Origin: Blochmannia endosymbiont of Camponotus sp. C-003
GTDB taxonomy: Bacteria > Pseudomonadota > Gammaproteobacteria > Enterobacterales > Enterobacteriaceae
Direction of reading: 5' to 3'
Length of the DNA: 64,000 bases
Assembly (NCBI RefSeq): GCF_023585685.1
Contig: NZ_CP097764.1
Span: 719,922 to 783,921 of the forward strand
Shown here in pieces: positions 1-10,735 of the stretch; within the stretch, counting starts at the first letter, position 1, and each line of letters begins with the position of its first letter. A model generated the notes under the pieces. It was not told the origin of the DNA. It worked only from the letters and a program-made list of their open reading frames with translations, and did not search any database. A program made the position numbers and the translations under genes.

Positions 1-794
1 CATGCGGCATTGACCCTAATAACAGTATAATATTTATTTAGTCTCATGTTCCAGAACATAGTCAATTAAATTGGTTATTAAATTGTTATACGTACTTTGG
101 AGAACTAAATCGTATGACCCAGTTTAAAGAAAAATTAAAACAACAAAAAGAAAATCTTAATATCGGGCTATTTAACTATCCAGTATTAATGGCGTCAGAT
201 ATTTTATTATATCAAACTAATTTAGTTCCAGTTGGTTTTGACCAGAAACAACATTTAGAATTAACACGTAACATTGCCGAACGTTTTAATCATGCATACG
301 GAAGAATTTTCGTTATTCCAGAAATATTTATTCCTACACGTGGTTCTCGTATTATGTCTTTATTAGAACCAAATAAAAAAATGTCCAAATCAGATAGTAG
401 ACCTGGTAATACGATTACTCTTTTAGACGATATTAATATAGTATCAAGAAAAATTGAACACGCTGTTACCGATACTGATGAACCCCCCATGATTAAATAT
501 GATCCTGTTAACAAACCGGGTATTTCTAATTTATTAGAAATACTTTCTGGAATAAGTGATCAAACTATTATGTGTTTAGAAGAGGTTTTTAAAGACAAAA
601 CGTATTCCCAGTTAAAAAATGAAATTATTAAATCAGTATCATCGATGTTAAAAAAATTACAAAGTCGTTATTATACTGAACGTGTTAACGAAGACAAATT
701 ACGTAATATATTATATGTAGGAGCAAAAAAAGCACAAAAAAGAGCTAATGCTACTTTAAACAAAGTGTATAAAGCAATAGGATTGAGAAATTAA
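1..794 (+). CDS. trpS: Tryptophanyl-tRNA synthetase, 5' end outside window, in-frame amber codon
   Basis: Class I synthetase that charges tRNA-Trp for translation. The window opens inside the gene; the reading frame starts at base 3 and matches the E. coli protein from its CGIDP segment to the C-terminus. KMSKS, the ATP-loop signature, is at 378-392. A TAG at 39-41 replaces the Gln of the conserved VQSHVPEH segment, and the match continues on both sides in the same frame, so it is a single nonsense change (CAG to TAG fits). An ATG at 114 lies inside the family domain and is not a plausible native start, since the Rossmann half with the HIGH motif would be missing. As written the gene is broken. 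A sequence error or DNA damage is as likely as true loss, because no other Trp charging enzyme is visible here. Confidence 0.9.
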
Positions 795-1204
795 TTAAAA
801 TAATCAATTTAAAATTATCATATTAATAACGGCAATATGTATATTTGTTAAAATTTATCAAAATACACATGTAACAATATCTTCATCAGATTATTAATTT
901 CATAAATTAATATCTATTACAGAACACACAAATTAATCATCCATACTAATTTTGGTTATTGAAAATAAATAAAAAATTTAATGTACCAATTACAACTGTA
1001 TTTAATTTATATTATTTATATGTAAATAAATTGTATTTTATGTATTCATTATTATTACCTTTAACGCAATAAATATAAAATACATTTTTGAGTACTATTG
1101 TTTACTTAATGATTAACTTAATCTGTAAGACCATGATCTGAAACTTTTAACTACATGACCATGACATAATTAAACCTATTATTACATCTAATTATAGAAC
1201 TATA
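795..1204. other. AT-rich gap between trpS and pabA
   Basis: About 410 bases with no open frame of note, no RNA gene and no strong hairpin. In E. coli other genes lie near trpS and pabA, so this is probably decayed sequence; nothing is recognisable. Confidence 0.5.
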
Positions 1205-1786
1205 ATGAATAAGATCCTTATCATTGATAATTATGATTCTTTCACTTGGAATCTTTATCAATACTTTAGAGAAATGGGCGGTATCGTGGAAGTTAGAAGA
1301 AACGATTCTTTAAATACTACAGATATCGATCAATTATCTCCCGAACGTTTGGTAATTTCTCCTGGACCTGGTACGCCAGACAACGCGGGTGTTTCCTTAG
1401 ATGCAATTTATTATTTTCATAAAAAAATACCCATCCTTGGGGTATGTCTTGGACATCAAGCTATAGCTCAGTTTTTCGGAGCTAAATTAAAATATGCACA
1501 AAAAGTAATGCACGGTAAAATTTCTTTAATTCATCATAATGGGAACGGAATATTTAATGAGGTAACACAACCTTTAAATGTAGTTCGATATCACTCCCTA
1601 GTAATAGATCCAAACACTATGCCATCATGTTTAGAAATAACTGCATGGAACAAAGTTGATGATAAATGTATCGAAATCATGGGTATTCGCCATTGTAATC
1701 TATTCGTGGAAGGTGTGCAATTTCACCCAGAAAGTATCTTAAGTGAACAAGGATATCAGATATTAAACAATTTCATGAAGTATTAA
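1205..1786 (+). CDS. pabA: Aminodeoxychorismate synthase, glutamine amidotransferase subunit
   Basis: PabA releases ammonia from glutamine and passes it to PabB, which makes 4-amino-4-deoxychorismate for folate. The 193-residue protein is a complete class I (triad) amidotransferase: oxyanion segment SPGPGTPD near residue 52, nucleophile Cys81 in GVCLGHQ, and His174/Glu176 in HPES. It follows E. coli PabA (187 residues) closely, including RYHSLV and MGIRH, which favours PabA over the related TrpG. It stands alone between two AT-rich gaps, downstream of trpS as in the E. coli 75-minute region. A perfect hairpin at 1919-1957 may end its transcript. No obvious Shine-Dalgarno precedes the ATG. Confidence 0.92.
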   Translation: MNKILIIDNYDSFTWNLYQYFREMGGIVEVRRNDSLNTTDIDQLSPERLVISPGPGTPDNAGVSLDAIYYFHKKIPILGVCLGHQAIAQFFGAKLKYAQKVMHGKISLIHHNGNGIFNEVTQPLNVVRYHSLVIDPNTMPSCLEITAWNKVDDKCIEIMGIRHCNLFVEGVQFHPESILSEQGYQILNNFMKY

Positions 1787-1918
1787 CTTCATAATATTTT
1801 TTCAAATTTGTTAAAAACTTAAATGTGATTGTTGTTATTTGCAGTAATTATAAATCATGATGCTACACTCCAAAAACATATTTAGTATATTTGATAAATA
1901 AAAATAAATGTTTATCTT

Positions 1919-1957
1919 CATACATTCATCTTATTTTTAAAATAAGATGAATGTATG
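1919..1957. terminator. Perfect 19-bp hairpin downstream of pabA
   Basis: Bases 1919-1937 are exactly complementary to 1939-1957 around one central base. It lies 132 bases after the pabA stop. There is no uninterrupted T-tract after it, although the stem itself contains one, so terminator is the likeliest but not the only reading; mRNA 3'-end protection is another. Confidence 0.5.
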
Positions 1958-2415
1958 ACTTTTATACTAATCTTTAGTGTAACTTATTTAATGAAATATT
2001 AAAAATTGTCCTTCATTTAAAATTGAATTCAATCATACACTGCATATACATTTTATAATTAGTTTATTTATTAAAATTTCAAATTAATTATGCTATTTCC
2101 TTCACTAATGAAAAATATAAATCAATCGATTGTATCTAATATATGCATAGATAACAGTAATTTTAATATAATATACAATACATAATGTTTAATATAAAAT
2201 ACAATACATAATTTTTCATTTTATGATCTGAATACAAAAATTTATACAAACAATATATTTTTAAAATATGTTGAAGATTATAGTCATATTAATCTTTAGA
2301 CACAAAATATGCCATAAATAACTTATAATTCAATTTATAAACAATTATATTGATTATAAATTATACAATGATACTCCAAATTAAAAATACTATAACTCAT
2401 CTGAGTTAAATAATA

Positions 2416-2546
2416 AAAAAAATTTTTTAATTTTAATTACATAATTGTACCATTTTAATACGTAATTACAACTGATTATCAAAACAGTTGCGATGTTAAC
2501 ACTAAAAATCACAAAATATAAATAATTAAAATTAAAAAATTTTTTT
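2416..2546. repeat. Spaced inverted repeat, 24-bp arms
   Basis: Bases 2416-2439 are exactly complementary to 2523-2546. The arms are runs of A and T. The 83-base spacer contains a smaller GC-richer hairpin, CAACTG pairing with CAGTTG. The low-complexity arms could arise by chance in DNA this AT-rich, but the length of the exact match is notable. Confidence 0.4.
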
Positions 2547-2939
2547 ATCATTTCCTAATACACATAGGAAATACTTTCAATTCATAATCTGTCAATATAT
2601 ATATTTACAATATTTCAGTTCTAATATTATAAAATATTTAAATTGTATTCACCTACAATAAATATATCATTATATTTAAATGATTAAATTTCAAAATATT
2701 GAAATGTCTCGTGCATCTTCATCATAAACTAAAAAATTTTTAAAAAATATAAATCTGTTAAATCATTGATGCAAAATGCATTATGCCACATTTTATATTC
2801 ATAAAATGAATATTATTCAAATATTTAAATTTGTATATTTAGATATGTATATTTAAATGTATATACTCAAAAATTAATAAAATCATACAGTAATCGTAAT
2901 TATATAAAACATAAAATTATCTTATAATAGGTATAAACT

Positions 2940-3014
2940 ATGAAATCATTTTTTGTTAAATTCATTTTATTCATTTCTATTATTTCTCTTGCTCTTACCG
3001 GTATTATCTGTTAA
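2940..3014 (+). other. Possible remnant of a small secreted or lipoprotein gene (24 codons)
   Basis: An ATG frame encodes a textbook signal-peptide pattern: MKS start, Lys at residue 7, a 15-residue hydrophobic stretch, then LTGIIC and a TAA. The Cys after LTG resembles a lipobox. The frame stops right where a mature part would begin, and the same frame stays open for only another dozen or so codons after the stop. It may be the head of a decayed lipoprotein gene, a tiny membrane peptide, or chance. A TATAAT-like sequence lies just upstream. Confidence 0.25.
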
Positions 3015-3600
3015 TCTGATAAAAGAAGTTTAGGAAATGTTAGGGTGATTTATTCCTAAAATCTGATGAATATTACATATTAATATGCTTTGCCACAATT
3101 ATTTACATTTCTATAAATTTTTAAAAATGTGATTAATTACCGAATATGTTGTTATTACGATATAACTAAATAAACAAGGTAAAAACACAATGCTATGTCT
3201 GGCCCACAACTGTTCTTTAACATAAAATACAGTATTATTATTTACAACACTACTTTGTTACAAATACCATATAGTATGGTCAATGATGTTATATTTATTA
3301 AATAGTCATCTTCTCATGTTCCTAAAATAGGGAAAATTTTATTAAAATACTCGTTTTTAATAGTTATTTATAAAAAGATGAATACATTAACATCGTTTTT
3401 GTTTATGCAGTGTGTGTTCTTAACCAAACTTAGTGGATAATCATACCACTTCTTGCTATGATTTTTATTGAACTACAATTCACTAACAATAGTATCGTTG
3501 TTTGTTATTAAAGCTATAGGAAGGAATAACAACAAATAAAAATCAATACACATATATTTATTTGAGGTATAGTTTTATCAAAAAAGTGGAGATTTTAATA

Positions 3601-3975
3601 ATGACAACAGTCAATCAACTTGTTCGTAATGCACGTCCAATAAAAACTTTTAAAAGTAATGTACCAGCGTTGGGAGCCTGCCCACAAAAAAGGGGGGTAT
3701 GCATGCGCGTATATACTACTACCCCAAAGAAACCAAATTCTGCATTACGAAAAGTATGTCGTGTTCGTTTAACTAATGGATTGGAAGTAACTTCCTATAT
3801 CGGAGGAGAAGGCCATAATCTACAAGAGCACGCTACAATTCTTATTCGAGGGGGGGCGAGTTAAAGATCTTCCAGGTGTTCGGTATCATGTTATTCGTGG
3901 CGCTCTTGATTGTGCAGGAGTGAATTCCCGTAAGAAAAGTCGCCGAAATACGGAACAAAACAACCAAAATCATAG
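3601..3975 (+). CDS. rpsL: 30S ribosomal protein S12, interrupted by two single-base indels
   Basis: S12 sits at the ribosomal decoding centre. The ATG at 3601 gives [10 protein letters not shown], the family N-terminus, and the [14 protein letters not shown] loop is intact. After LIRGG the frame shifts: the run of seven G at 3850-3856 should be six, because one base less restores [11 protein letters not shown]. As written, translation ends at 3862-3864. A second, opposite shift lies near 3943-3944, where one base appears missing; restoring it gives the usual SRSKYG tail and a stop at 3973-3975. The net length change is zero, so the whole 124-residue protein is recognisable. Two substitutions at usually conserved sites ([14 protein letters not shown]) are also present. 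First gene of the str operon; rpsG follows. Confidence 0.88.
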
Positions 3976-4115
3976 CTTGAAATATTAAATCTTTTTTATT
4001 TTTTTAATTTAAACTAAATTAAAGAACGGTTCAGTTAGTTAAAATATAATAATTTTTTATTAACTATTTTTAGTTGAAATAAAGATATTTATTAGTCCAA
4101 TAGGAATTATAATTA

Positions 4116-4586
4116 ATGCCACGTCGTCGCATCATTACAAAACGCAATATTCTTCCAGATCCAAAATTCGGATCTGATCTTTTGGCAAAGTTCATCAACA
4201 TTTTGATGTTAAACGGGAAAAAATCTATTGCAGAGTCAATAGTATACTCTGCCTTAGATATTCTATTTACACAATCTAATAAAGACCGTTTAGAAGCATT
4301 CGAGATAGCTCTAAACAATGTGCGCCCAATTGTAGAAGTAAAATCTAGACGTGTTGGTGGTTCTACTTATCAAGTGCCAGTAGAAGTGCGTCTCGTACGT
4401 AGAAATACTCTAGCGATGCGGTGGATTATTGAAGCTGCTCGAAAAAGAAATGATAAATCTATGGAATTACGTTTAGCGAGTGAACTTGTAGATGCTATAG
4501 AGGGTAGAGGGCATGCTGTTAAAAAACGTGAAGAAATACATCGTGTTGCAGAATCTAATAAAGCTTTTGCCCATTATCGTTGGTAA
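4116..4586 (+). CDS. rpsG: 30S ribosomal protein S7
   Basis: S7 starts assembly of the 30S head by binding the 3' domain of 16S rRNA and lies near the exit-site tRNA. The 156-residue product is full length and follows E. coli S7 from MPRRR to the C-terminal FAHYRW. The [17 protein letters not shown] block near residues 69-85, which contacts 16S rRNA, is intact. It is second in the str operon, 140 bases after the reconstructed rpsL stop. No disruption is seen, unlike its neighbour rpsL. Confidence 0.96.
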   Translation: MPRRRIITKRNILPDPKFGSDLLAKFINILMLNGKKSIAESIVYSALDILFTQSNKDRLEAFEIALNNVRPIVEVKSRRVGGSTYQVPVEVRLVRRNTLAMRWIIEAARKRNDKSMELRLASELVDAIEGRGHAVKKREEIHRVAESNKAFAHYRW

Positions 4587-4752
4587 TAAAATTTTCTGAA
4601 TAAACATCATCTGATTTTTTTTTCACCTCTAATAATGATTGAACTGTTAAGTGTTATTTATTCAAACATATTGAAACGCTGCATAAAACAATAATCTTTC
4701 AAAATAGAGCAACATTTTTCTTTAAATTATAACAATATTATTGAGGATATTA

Positions 4753-6870
4753 ATGACTCGTGTAACACCGATCGTGCGGTACCGTAACATTGGGATAAGC
4801 GCACATATTGATGCTGGAAAAACTACTACTACTGAACGAATTTTATTTTATACAGGCGTAAATCATAAAATTGGAGAAGTTCATACTGGTTCTGCAACTA
4901 TGGATTGGATGGAACAAGAACAAGAACGGGGCATCACAATTACTTCTGCAGCTACTACCTGTTTTTGGTCAGGAATGGCTAATCAATTTAAGTCGCACCG
5001 TATTAATATTATAGATACTCCTGGACATGTGGATTTCACCATTGAAGTAGAACGTTCTATGCGTATACTTGATGGGGTAGTAATGATTTATTGTGCTGTA
5101 GGAGGCGTACAACCTCAATCTGAGACAGTGTGGCGTCAAGCAAATAAATATAAAGTACCACGTATTGCATTTATAAACAAAATGGATCGAGTAGGCGCAG
5201 ATTATCTACGAGTTGTAGAACAGTTAAAAACTAGATTATTTGCTAATCCCGTTCCTATTCAATTAGCTATAGGTTCAGAAGATAAATTTACTGGCATTAT
5301 AGATTTGATCAAAATGAAAGCTATTCACTGGAATGAATCAGATCAAGGCGTCACTTTTAGTTATAGTGAAATACCTGATAATTTAATAGAATTATCAGAT
5401 GTTTGGCATAAGCATTTAATAGAATCTGCTGTTGAAGCATCTGAAGAATTAATGGATAAATATTTATCTAATAAAGGTCAATTGACAGAACAAGAAATTA
5501 AACAAGCGTTACGTCAAAGAGTATTAAGCAACGAAATCATATTAGTAACATGTGGATCCGCTTTTAAAAACAAGGGGGTACAAGCTATGCTAGATGCTGT
5601 TGTAGAATACTTACCATCCCCAAGTGATATAACATCTATCACAGGTGTACTAAAAGACGGATCTACTCAAGTGCAGCGTCATGCCAATGATAGCGAACCG
5701 TTTTCGGCCTTAGCTTTTAAAATAGCTACTGATCCATTTGTAGGAAACTTAACTTTTTTTCGAGTTTATTCAGGCGTAGTGAGCTCCGGAGATAGTGTTT
5801 TAAACCCCATAAAATCAAAACGTGAACGATTCGGTCGAATAGTGCAAATGCATGCAAATAAAAGAGAAGAAATAAAATCCGTTCATTCGGGCGATATTGC
5901 TGCAGCTATTGGTTTAAAAGATGTTGATACTGGAGATACTTTGTGTGATCCATCTTCCCCAATTATACTTGAACGTATGGAATTTCCAGAACCCGTAATT
6001 TCTGTGATGGTTGAAGCTAAAACTAAATCAGATCAGGAAAAAATGGGTTTAGCTTTAAGTCGTTTAGCTCAAGAAGATCCATCGTTTCGTGTATGGATCG
6101 ATAAAGACTCCGGGCAAACTATCATCGCTGGAATGGGTGAATTGCATTTAGAAATTCTTGTAGAACGTATGAAAAGAGAGTTTAATGTTGAAGCTAATGT
6201 AGGTAAACCTCAAGTTGCTTATCGAGAAACCATTCGAACTAGTGTAAAACAAGAAGGTAAATTTATTCGTCAATCAGGAGGTCGAGGTCAATTCGGACAT
6301 GTTTGGTTACGCATTGAACCTATGCATTCACATGAAGAAGAAAATTATAAATTTTTAAATGAAATTGTAGGAGGAGTCGTACCTAAAGAATACATACCTG
6401 CTGTAGATAAAGGTATACAGGAACAAATAAATAACGGTATTCTCGCTGGATACCCAATTGTAGATGTTTGTGTAGCTATTTTTGACGGTTCTTATCACGA
6501 GGTTGATTCTTCAGAAATAGCATTTAAAATAGCAGGATCTATAGCATTTAAAGAAGGATTCATGAAAGCTCATCCCGTATTATTAGAACCTATTATGAAT
6601 GTAGAAATTGAAACACCTGAAGATTACATGGGAGATGTTATTGCAGACTTAAATCGCCGAAGAGGAATGATCAGCGGTTTAGAGAATTCTACAATCAGTG
6701 GCAAGATAATTTGCGCTCAAGTTCCTTTATCTGAAATGTTCGGTTATGCTACCGGTTTACGTTCACAAACTCAAGGACGTGCTCCTTATTCCATGGAGTT
6801 TTTAAAATATAACGAAGTGCCTAACAGTATAGCGCAAATTATCATAAATTCTCGTCAAATTAAACAATAA
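4753..6870 (+). CDS. fusA: Elongation factor G
   Basis: Translocase GTPase that moves tRNAs and mRNA through the ribosome and helps recycle ribosomes. The start at 4753 gives [16 protein letters not shown], matching E. coli; a GAGG ribosome binding site lies just upstream, and an earlier in-frame TTG is rejected. All five GTPase motifs are present: AHIDAGKT (residues 17-24), RGITI, DTPGH, NKMD, and the SAF motif in CGSAFKNKG. Domains II-V follow without interruption, ending in MEFLKY. The 705-residue length is close to the E. coli 704. It lies between rpsG and tuf in str operon order, with 63 bases before tuf. Confidence 0.97.
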   Translation: MTRVTPIVRYRNIGISAHIDAGKTTTTERILFYTGVNHKIGEVHTGSATMDWMEQEQERGITITSAATTCFWSGMANQFKSHRINIIDTPGHVDFTIEVERSMRILDGVVMIYCAVGGVQPQSETVWRQANKYKVPRIAFINKMDRVGADYLRVVEQLKTRLFANPVPIQLAIGSEDKFTGIIDLIKMKAIHWNESDQGVTFSYSEIPDNLIELSDVWHKHLIESAVEASEELMDKYLSNKGQLTEQEIKQALRQRVLSNEIILVTCGSAFKNKGVQAMLDAVVEYLPSPSDITSITGVLKDGSTQVQRHANDSEPFSALAFKIATDPFVGNLTFFRVYSGVVSSGDSVLNPIKSKRERFGRIVQMHANKREEIKSVHSGDIAAAIGLKDVDTGDTLCDPSSPIILERMEFPEPVISVMVEAKTKSDQEKMGLALSRLAQEDPSFRVWIDKDSGQTIIAGMGELHLEILVERMKREFNVEANVGKPQVAYRETIRTSVKQEGKFIRQSGGRGQFGHVWLRIEPMHSHEEENYKFLNEIVGGVVPKEYIPAVDKGIQEQINNGILAGYPIVDVCVAIFDGSYHEVDSSEIAFKIAGSIAFKEGFMKAHPVLLEPIMNVEIETPEDYMGDVIADLNRRRGMISGLENSTISGKIICAQVPLSEMFGYATGLRSQTQGRAPYSMEFLKYNEVPNSIAQIIINSRQIKQ

Positions 6871-6933
6871 TAAATAATATTTAGGTTCAATGATTTTTGA
6901 AAAATTATAAAAATAGACCTAAGGAGTTTAGAG

Positions 6934-8118
6934 GTGTCCAAAGAAAAATTTAAACGCGTAAAGCCACATATTAATGTAGGCACTATTGGCCATGTAGATC
7001 ACGGAAAAACTACTCTAACTGCCGCTATAACCACTGTTTTATCCAAAAAATATGGTGGTTATACACGTGCTTTTGATCAAATTGACAATGCTCCAGAAGA
7101 AAAAGCATGAGGAATTACCATAAATACTTCTCATGTTGAATATGATACGGCATATCGACATTATGCGCACGTTGACTGCCCCGGGCATGCTGATTATATC
7201 AAAAATATGATAACTGGAGCTGCGCAAATGGATGGCGCAATTTTAGTAGTAGCCGCCACTGATGGACCCATGCCACAAACCCGTGAGCATATTTTATTAG
7301 CTAGGCAGGTAGGAGTACCTCACATTATTGTGTTCATGAATAAATGCGACATGGTAAATGATGAAGAATTATTAGAATTAGTAGAAATGGAAATGCGAGA
7401 ATTACTATCTCAATACGATTTTCCAGGAGACAAAACACCAATTATTCGAGGATCTGCTTTAAAAGCATTAGAAAATGACGAAATATGGTCTAATAAAATT
7501 TTAGAATTATCAGATGTATTGGATAATTATATCCCAGAACCTAAACGTGTTATAGACCAACCATTTTTGCTCCCCATTGAAGATGTATTTTCTATTTCTG
7601 GTCGGGGTACAGTTGTAACTGGTCGTATTGAACGCGGTATTATCAAAGTAGGAGAAGAAATAGAAATTGTTGGTATAAAAGATACAATAAAAACCACATG
7701 TACTGGAGTGGAAATGTTTAGAAAATTATTAGACGAAGGGCGTGCCGGAGAAAATGTTGGTGTTTTATTGCGTGGTACTAAACGAGATGAAGTAGAACGC
7801 GGGCAAGTTCTATCTAAACCTGGATATATCAAGCCGCATTCGCATTTCGAATCAGAAGTGTATATTTTAAATAAAGATGAAGGAGGAAGACATACACCAT
7901 TTTTCAAAGGGTATCGTCCTCAATTTTACTTTCGTACTACAGATATTACTGGTACCATTGAATTACCAGAAGGGGTAGATATGGTGATGCCTGGCGATAA
8001 TATTAGAATGATGATTCATTTGATCGCTCCGATAGCTATGGGTGACGGTCTTAGATTTGCTATTAGAGAAGGTGGTCGTACTATAGGAGCCGGCATTGTA
8101 TCTAAAATTATATTTTAA
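6934..8118 (+). CDS. tuf: Elongation factor Tu, with an in-frame opal codon
   Basis: GTPase that delivers aminoacyl-tRNA to the ribosome. A GTG start at 6934, preceded by AAGGAG, opens the frame [13 protein letters not shown]-loop GHVDHGKT is at residues 19-26; DCPGH and NKCD follow and the C-terminus is complete (394 residues). At 7108-7110 a TGA stands for Arg59 in the conserved EEKARGITI segment of switch I (CGA to TGA fits). The rest of the frame is intact, so a single change separates it from a working gene. It is followed directly by secE, a neighbour of tufB in E. coli, although the upstream side is that of tufA. It is the only tuf in the window, so true loss would probably be lethal. 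Confidence 0.92.
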
Positions 8119-8194
8119 TTATATAGTGATATATATGATTCTGTAATCATATGATAGCTATATATTATAATAATATAGTAATGTATTGATATGC

Positions 8195-8569
8195 ATGGAA
8201 AGAATGAAAATAAAAAAAAAAATGTTTGCATCAGAAATAACTAAATGGATTAGCATTGCAGGATTAGTTGCGATATCTATTATTGGAAATTACGTATGCC
8301 ACAATTACAGTGTTGTAGCGAGAAGCATAGTAATTCTTGTTATCATTATTGCTGCTATATACATTGCGTCAACTACTAAAATAGGAAAACTAATAATCAT
8401 ATTTGGAAATGAATCACGTACTGAATTCCGGAAAGTAGTATGGCCTACTTATCAAGATGGCTTCAACACTACTCTAATCGTAATAGGAGTAACTATAATT
8501 ATGTCATTATTACTATGGGGATTAGATACTATTTTAATTCATGTGATATCATTTGGGCTGAGGCTGTAA
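8195..8569 (+). CDS. secE: Preprotein translocase subunit SecE
   Basis: Clamp subunit that holds SecY together in the inner-membrane Sec channel. The product is about 124 residues, like the three-span enterobacterial form (127). Hydrophobic segments lie near residues 18-34, 42-60 and 94-118. The conserved amphipathic stretch [13 protein letters not shown] precedes the last span, the essential part of the family. The start is uncertain: ATG at 8195 or 8204; an upstream TTG is unlikely. Its stop is one base before nusG, so the two are translationally linked. A weak hairpin lies in the 76-base gap after tuf. Confidence 0.93.
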   Translation: MERMKIKKKMFASEITKWISIAGLVAISIIGNYVCHNYSVVARSIVILVIIIAAIYIASTTKIGKLIIIFGNESRTEFRKVVWPTYQDGFNTTLIVIGVTIIMSLLLWGLDTILIHVISFGLRL

Positions 8570-8570
8570 T

Positions 8571-9116
8571 ATGACTGAAACTTTAAAGAAACGTTGGTAT
8601 GTTATTCAATCATTTTCTGGATTTGAGAATCGTGTAGCTCATTCCTTACGTGAGCATATTAAACTACATAATATGGATGCAATGTTCGGTGAAATTATGG
8701 TCCCAACAGAAGAAGTAGTTGAAATGCGATCTGGACAACGTAGAAAAAGTGAACGTAAATTTTTTCCCGGCTATGTACTGGTGCAGATGATCATGAATGA
8801 TTCTAGTTGGCATTTAGTAAAAGGTGTACCACGTGTTATGGGTTTTATTGGAGGAACATGTGATAAACCTGCTCCTATTGGAGATAAGGAAGTTGATGAT
8901 ATTATGAATCGATTACAACAAATAGGTGATAAACCTCGCCCTAAAACGTTATTTGAACCTGGTGAACTTATTCGCGTCAGTGATGGGCCTTTTTCTGATT
9001 TTAATGCGGTAGTAGAAGAAGTAGATTATGAAAAAAATCGGCTAAAAGTATCAGTTTCTATTTTTGGAAGAGCCACTCCAGTAGAATTAGATTTTTCTCA
9101 GGTTGAAAAATCTTAA
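8571..9116 (+). CDS. nusG: Transcription elongation and antitermination factor NusG
   Basis: NusG binds the RNA polymerase clamp through its N-terminal domain and links polymerase to ribosome, Rho or the rRNA antitermination complex through its KOW domain. The 181-residue product matches E. coli NusG in length. It has the [16 protein letters not shown] start, the FPGYVLVQM core and a C-terminal KOW domain from about residue 125 ([21 protein letters not shown]). It follows secE by one base. With boxA sites in the rRNA operon of this window, a role in rRNA antitermination is a reasonable inference. Confidence 0.97.
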   Translation: MTETLKKRWYVIQSFSGFENRVAHSLREHIKLHNMDAMFGEIMVPTEEVVEMRSGQRRKSERKFFPGYVLVQMIMNDSSWHLVKGVPRVMGFIGGTCDKPAPIGDKEVDDIMNRLQQIGDKPRPKTLFEPGELIRVSDGPFSDFNAVVEEVDYEKNRLKVSVSIFGRATPVELDFSQVEKS

Positions 9117-9244
9117 TATACAATTAGCAGATAAAAATGATATATTTAACTTACACAGAAAAAATAATCATTGTTTCGTGGTTATAATTAACATGTCATC
9201 AATCAAAATAAAACCCGAAAATATTATTGGCTAGGACAATAAAT

Positions 9245-9676
9245 ATGGCAACAAAAAAAATAAAATCATACATTAAACTGCAAATTTCTGCTGGAGCTGC
9301 CAATCCCAGCCCTCCTATTGGACCTGCTTTAGGACAACAAGGCGTTAATATCATAGAATTTTGTAAAGCATTTAATGAAAATACCGCACAACTTGAAACA
9401 GGATTACCAATACCAGTTGTCATTACTGTTTACAGTGACCGTTCTTTTTCATTCGTTACTAAAACTCCTCCTGCTTCAATATTATTGAAAAAAGCAGCAA
9501 ATATTCAATCTGGATCCAAAAAACCAAATATAATAAATATTGGGAAAATATCGCGCACTCAAATTTATGAGATTGCAAAAATTAAAGCTGTTGATATGAC
9601 AGGAGCTGATATAGAATCAATATCGCGTTCTATCATAGGTACAGCACGCTCTATAGGGCTCGAAGTGGAAGATTAA
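9245..9676 (+). CDS. rplK: 50S ribosomal protein L11
   Basis: L11 forms the base of the ribosomal GTPase centre with 23S rRNA and helps RelA sense uncharged tRNA. The ATG at 9245 gives [36 protein letters not shown], the family N-terminus with its proline-rich linker; an earlier in-frame start adds six residues and is not supported. 143 residues against 142 in E. coli. Five bases separate it from rplA, as in the L11 operon, where L1 represses translation of both genes from a site near the rplK start. Confidence 0.96.
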   Translation: MATKKIKSYIKLQISAGAANPSPPIGPALGQQGVNIIEFCKAFNENTAQLETGLPIPVVITVYSDRSFSFVTKTPPASILLKKAANIQSGSKKPNIINIGKISRTQIYEIAKIKAVDMTGADIESISRSIIGTARSIGLEVED

Positions 9677-9681
9677 TTGAT

Positions 9682-10386
9682 ATGACGGATAAATTAAGCA
9701 AAAGAATGCGTATGATGCAAAATTGCGTAGACACATCTATACAATACAATGTGTTAGATGGATTAAAATTATTAAAAAAAATGAAAAGAGTTAAATTTAT
9801 TGAAAGTGTTGATACCGCTATTAATTTAGGAATTGATGCGCGTAAATCTGATCAAAATATACGTAATAATGTGATTCTGCCACATGGTATTGGTCGCAAT
9901 ATTCATGTTGCTGTTTTCACTCAAGGAGACAATATAGTATCAGCTAAAAATGCAGGAGCTGATATAGCTGGACTAGAAGATTTATATGATCAAATAAAAA
10001 ATAAAAAATATCGACCAGATGTAGTAATTGCATCGCCTGATGTCATGAATATAGTAAGCAAATTAGGCCCTATTTTAGGACCAATAGGATTAATGCCTAG
10101 CCTTAAAATGGGCACTGTATCTCATGATATAGCAGAATCAGTCAAAAATGTTAAACTGGGTCAAATACGTTATAAAAATGATAAAAACGGAATTATTCAT
10201 TCTACTATCGGAAGAATTAATTTTGATATCATACAACTTAAAGAAAACTTAGAAGCATTAATAGTATCCTTAAAACAATCTAAACCAGTCCTATATAGAG
10301 GAACATATATTAAAAAAATAACTATTGCCACTACTATGAGTAAATCTATATCTATAGATCAAAACAGTCTTTGTGTTACAACCTAA
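9682..10386 (+). CDS. rplA: 50S ribosomal protein L1
   Basis: L1 forms the mobile stalk that guides deacylated tRNA out of the exit site, and in E. coli represses its own operon. The 234-residue product is the same length as E. coli L1. It carries the [24 protein letters not shown]-terminal block and the [19 protein letters not shown] segment near residue 130. The C-terminus has drifted ([17 protein letters not shown] in place of the usual GVGVAVDQAGLS pattern), which is ordinary for a symbiont. Cotranscribed with rplK. Confidence 0.95.
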   Translation: MTDKLSKRMRMMQNCVDTSIQYNVLDGLKLLKKMKRVKFIESVDTAINLGIDARKSDQNIRNNVILPHGIGRNIHVAVFTQGDNIVSAKNAGADIAGLEDLYDQIKNKKYRPDVVIASPDVMNIVSKLGPILGPIGLMPSLKMGTVSHDIAESVKNVKLGQIRYKNDKNGIIHSTIGRINFDIIQLKENLEALIVSLKQSKPVLYRGTYIKKITIATTMSKSISIDQNSLCVTT

Positions 10387-10735
10387 TTAATATTGATAGT
10401 TTTATTAATAAGATTCTTTACATGATCTGCAAATTAGTTTAAAATCTCATTGAAAATGCGGAGACCGTTGTGTTATGTTAATGGATGTTAACATAATTTT
10501 TTGGGATTTTTATTATTATGAGACATGTATTACACATATTCACGATTATTAATTATCCTGAATTTATATAATTACATTTATTACCTATCCGATAGATACA
10601 GACGATTAACACTAATTTAAAAAATTTTTATATTTAATAACACATAGTTTGAATTAGTTTTATGAACATGCAATAAATTTATGATTAGCTCATTCATGTA
10701 TCTATACGTATAGATTTACAGAACGGTGTTTATTA
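10387..10735. promoter_or_regulatory. rplJ leader region
   Basis: In E. coli the stretch between rplA and rplJ carries the rplJ promoter and the long leader RNA to which the L10-L12 complex binds to repress translation. This 349-base gap is of the right kind and position and includes a hairpin followed by six T (10473-10502). I cannot identify the L10 binding fold itself by eye. Confidence 0.4.
10473..10502 (+). terminator. Rho-independent terminator or attenuator after rplA
   Basis: A 9-bp perfect stem (10473-10481 with 10488-10496), a six-base loop and six T immediately after. It lies 87 bases beyond the rplA stop and 233 bases before rplJ, so it would end rplKA transcripts or lower read-through into rplJL-rpoBC. 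Confidence 0.55.

Larger units (their letters stand above)
1787..3600. other. Large decayed gap between pabA and rpsL
   Basis: About 1.8 kb without a convincing gene. It holds a perfect hairpin (1919-1957), a widely spaced inverted repeat (2416-2439 with 2523-2546) and a 24-codon signal-peptide-like frame (2940-3014), each listed separately. In E. coli slyD, tusDCB and others precede rpsL; no remnant of them could be recognised by eye. The strong expression expected of rpsL implies a promoter near its start, but I could not fix one. Confidence 0.5.

Noticed and set aside
7108..7110. TGA read as a sense codon (genetic code change)
   Set aside because: TGA ends rplL, rnc and pssA correctly, and the site is an Arg, not the Trp seen in known TGA recoding.
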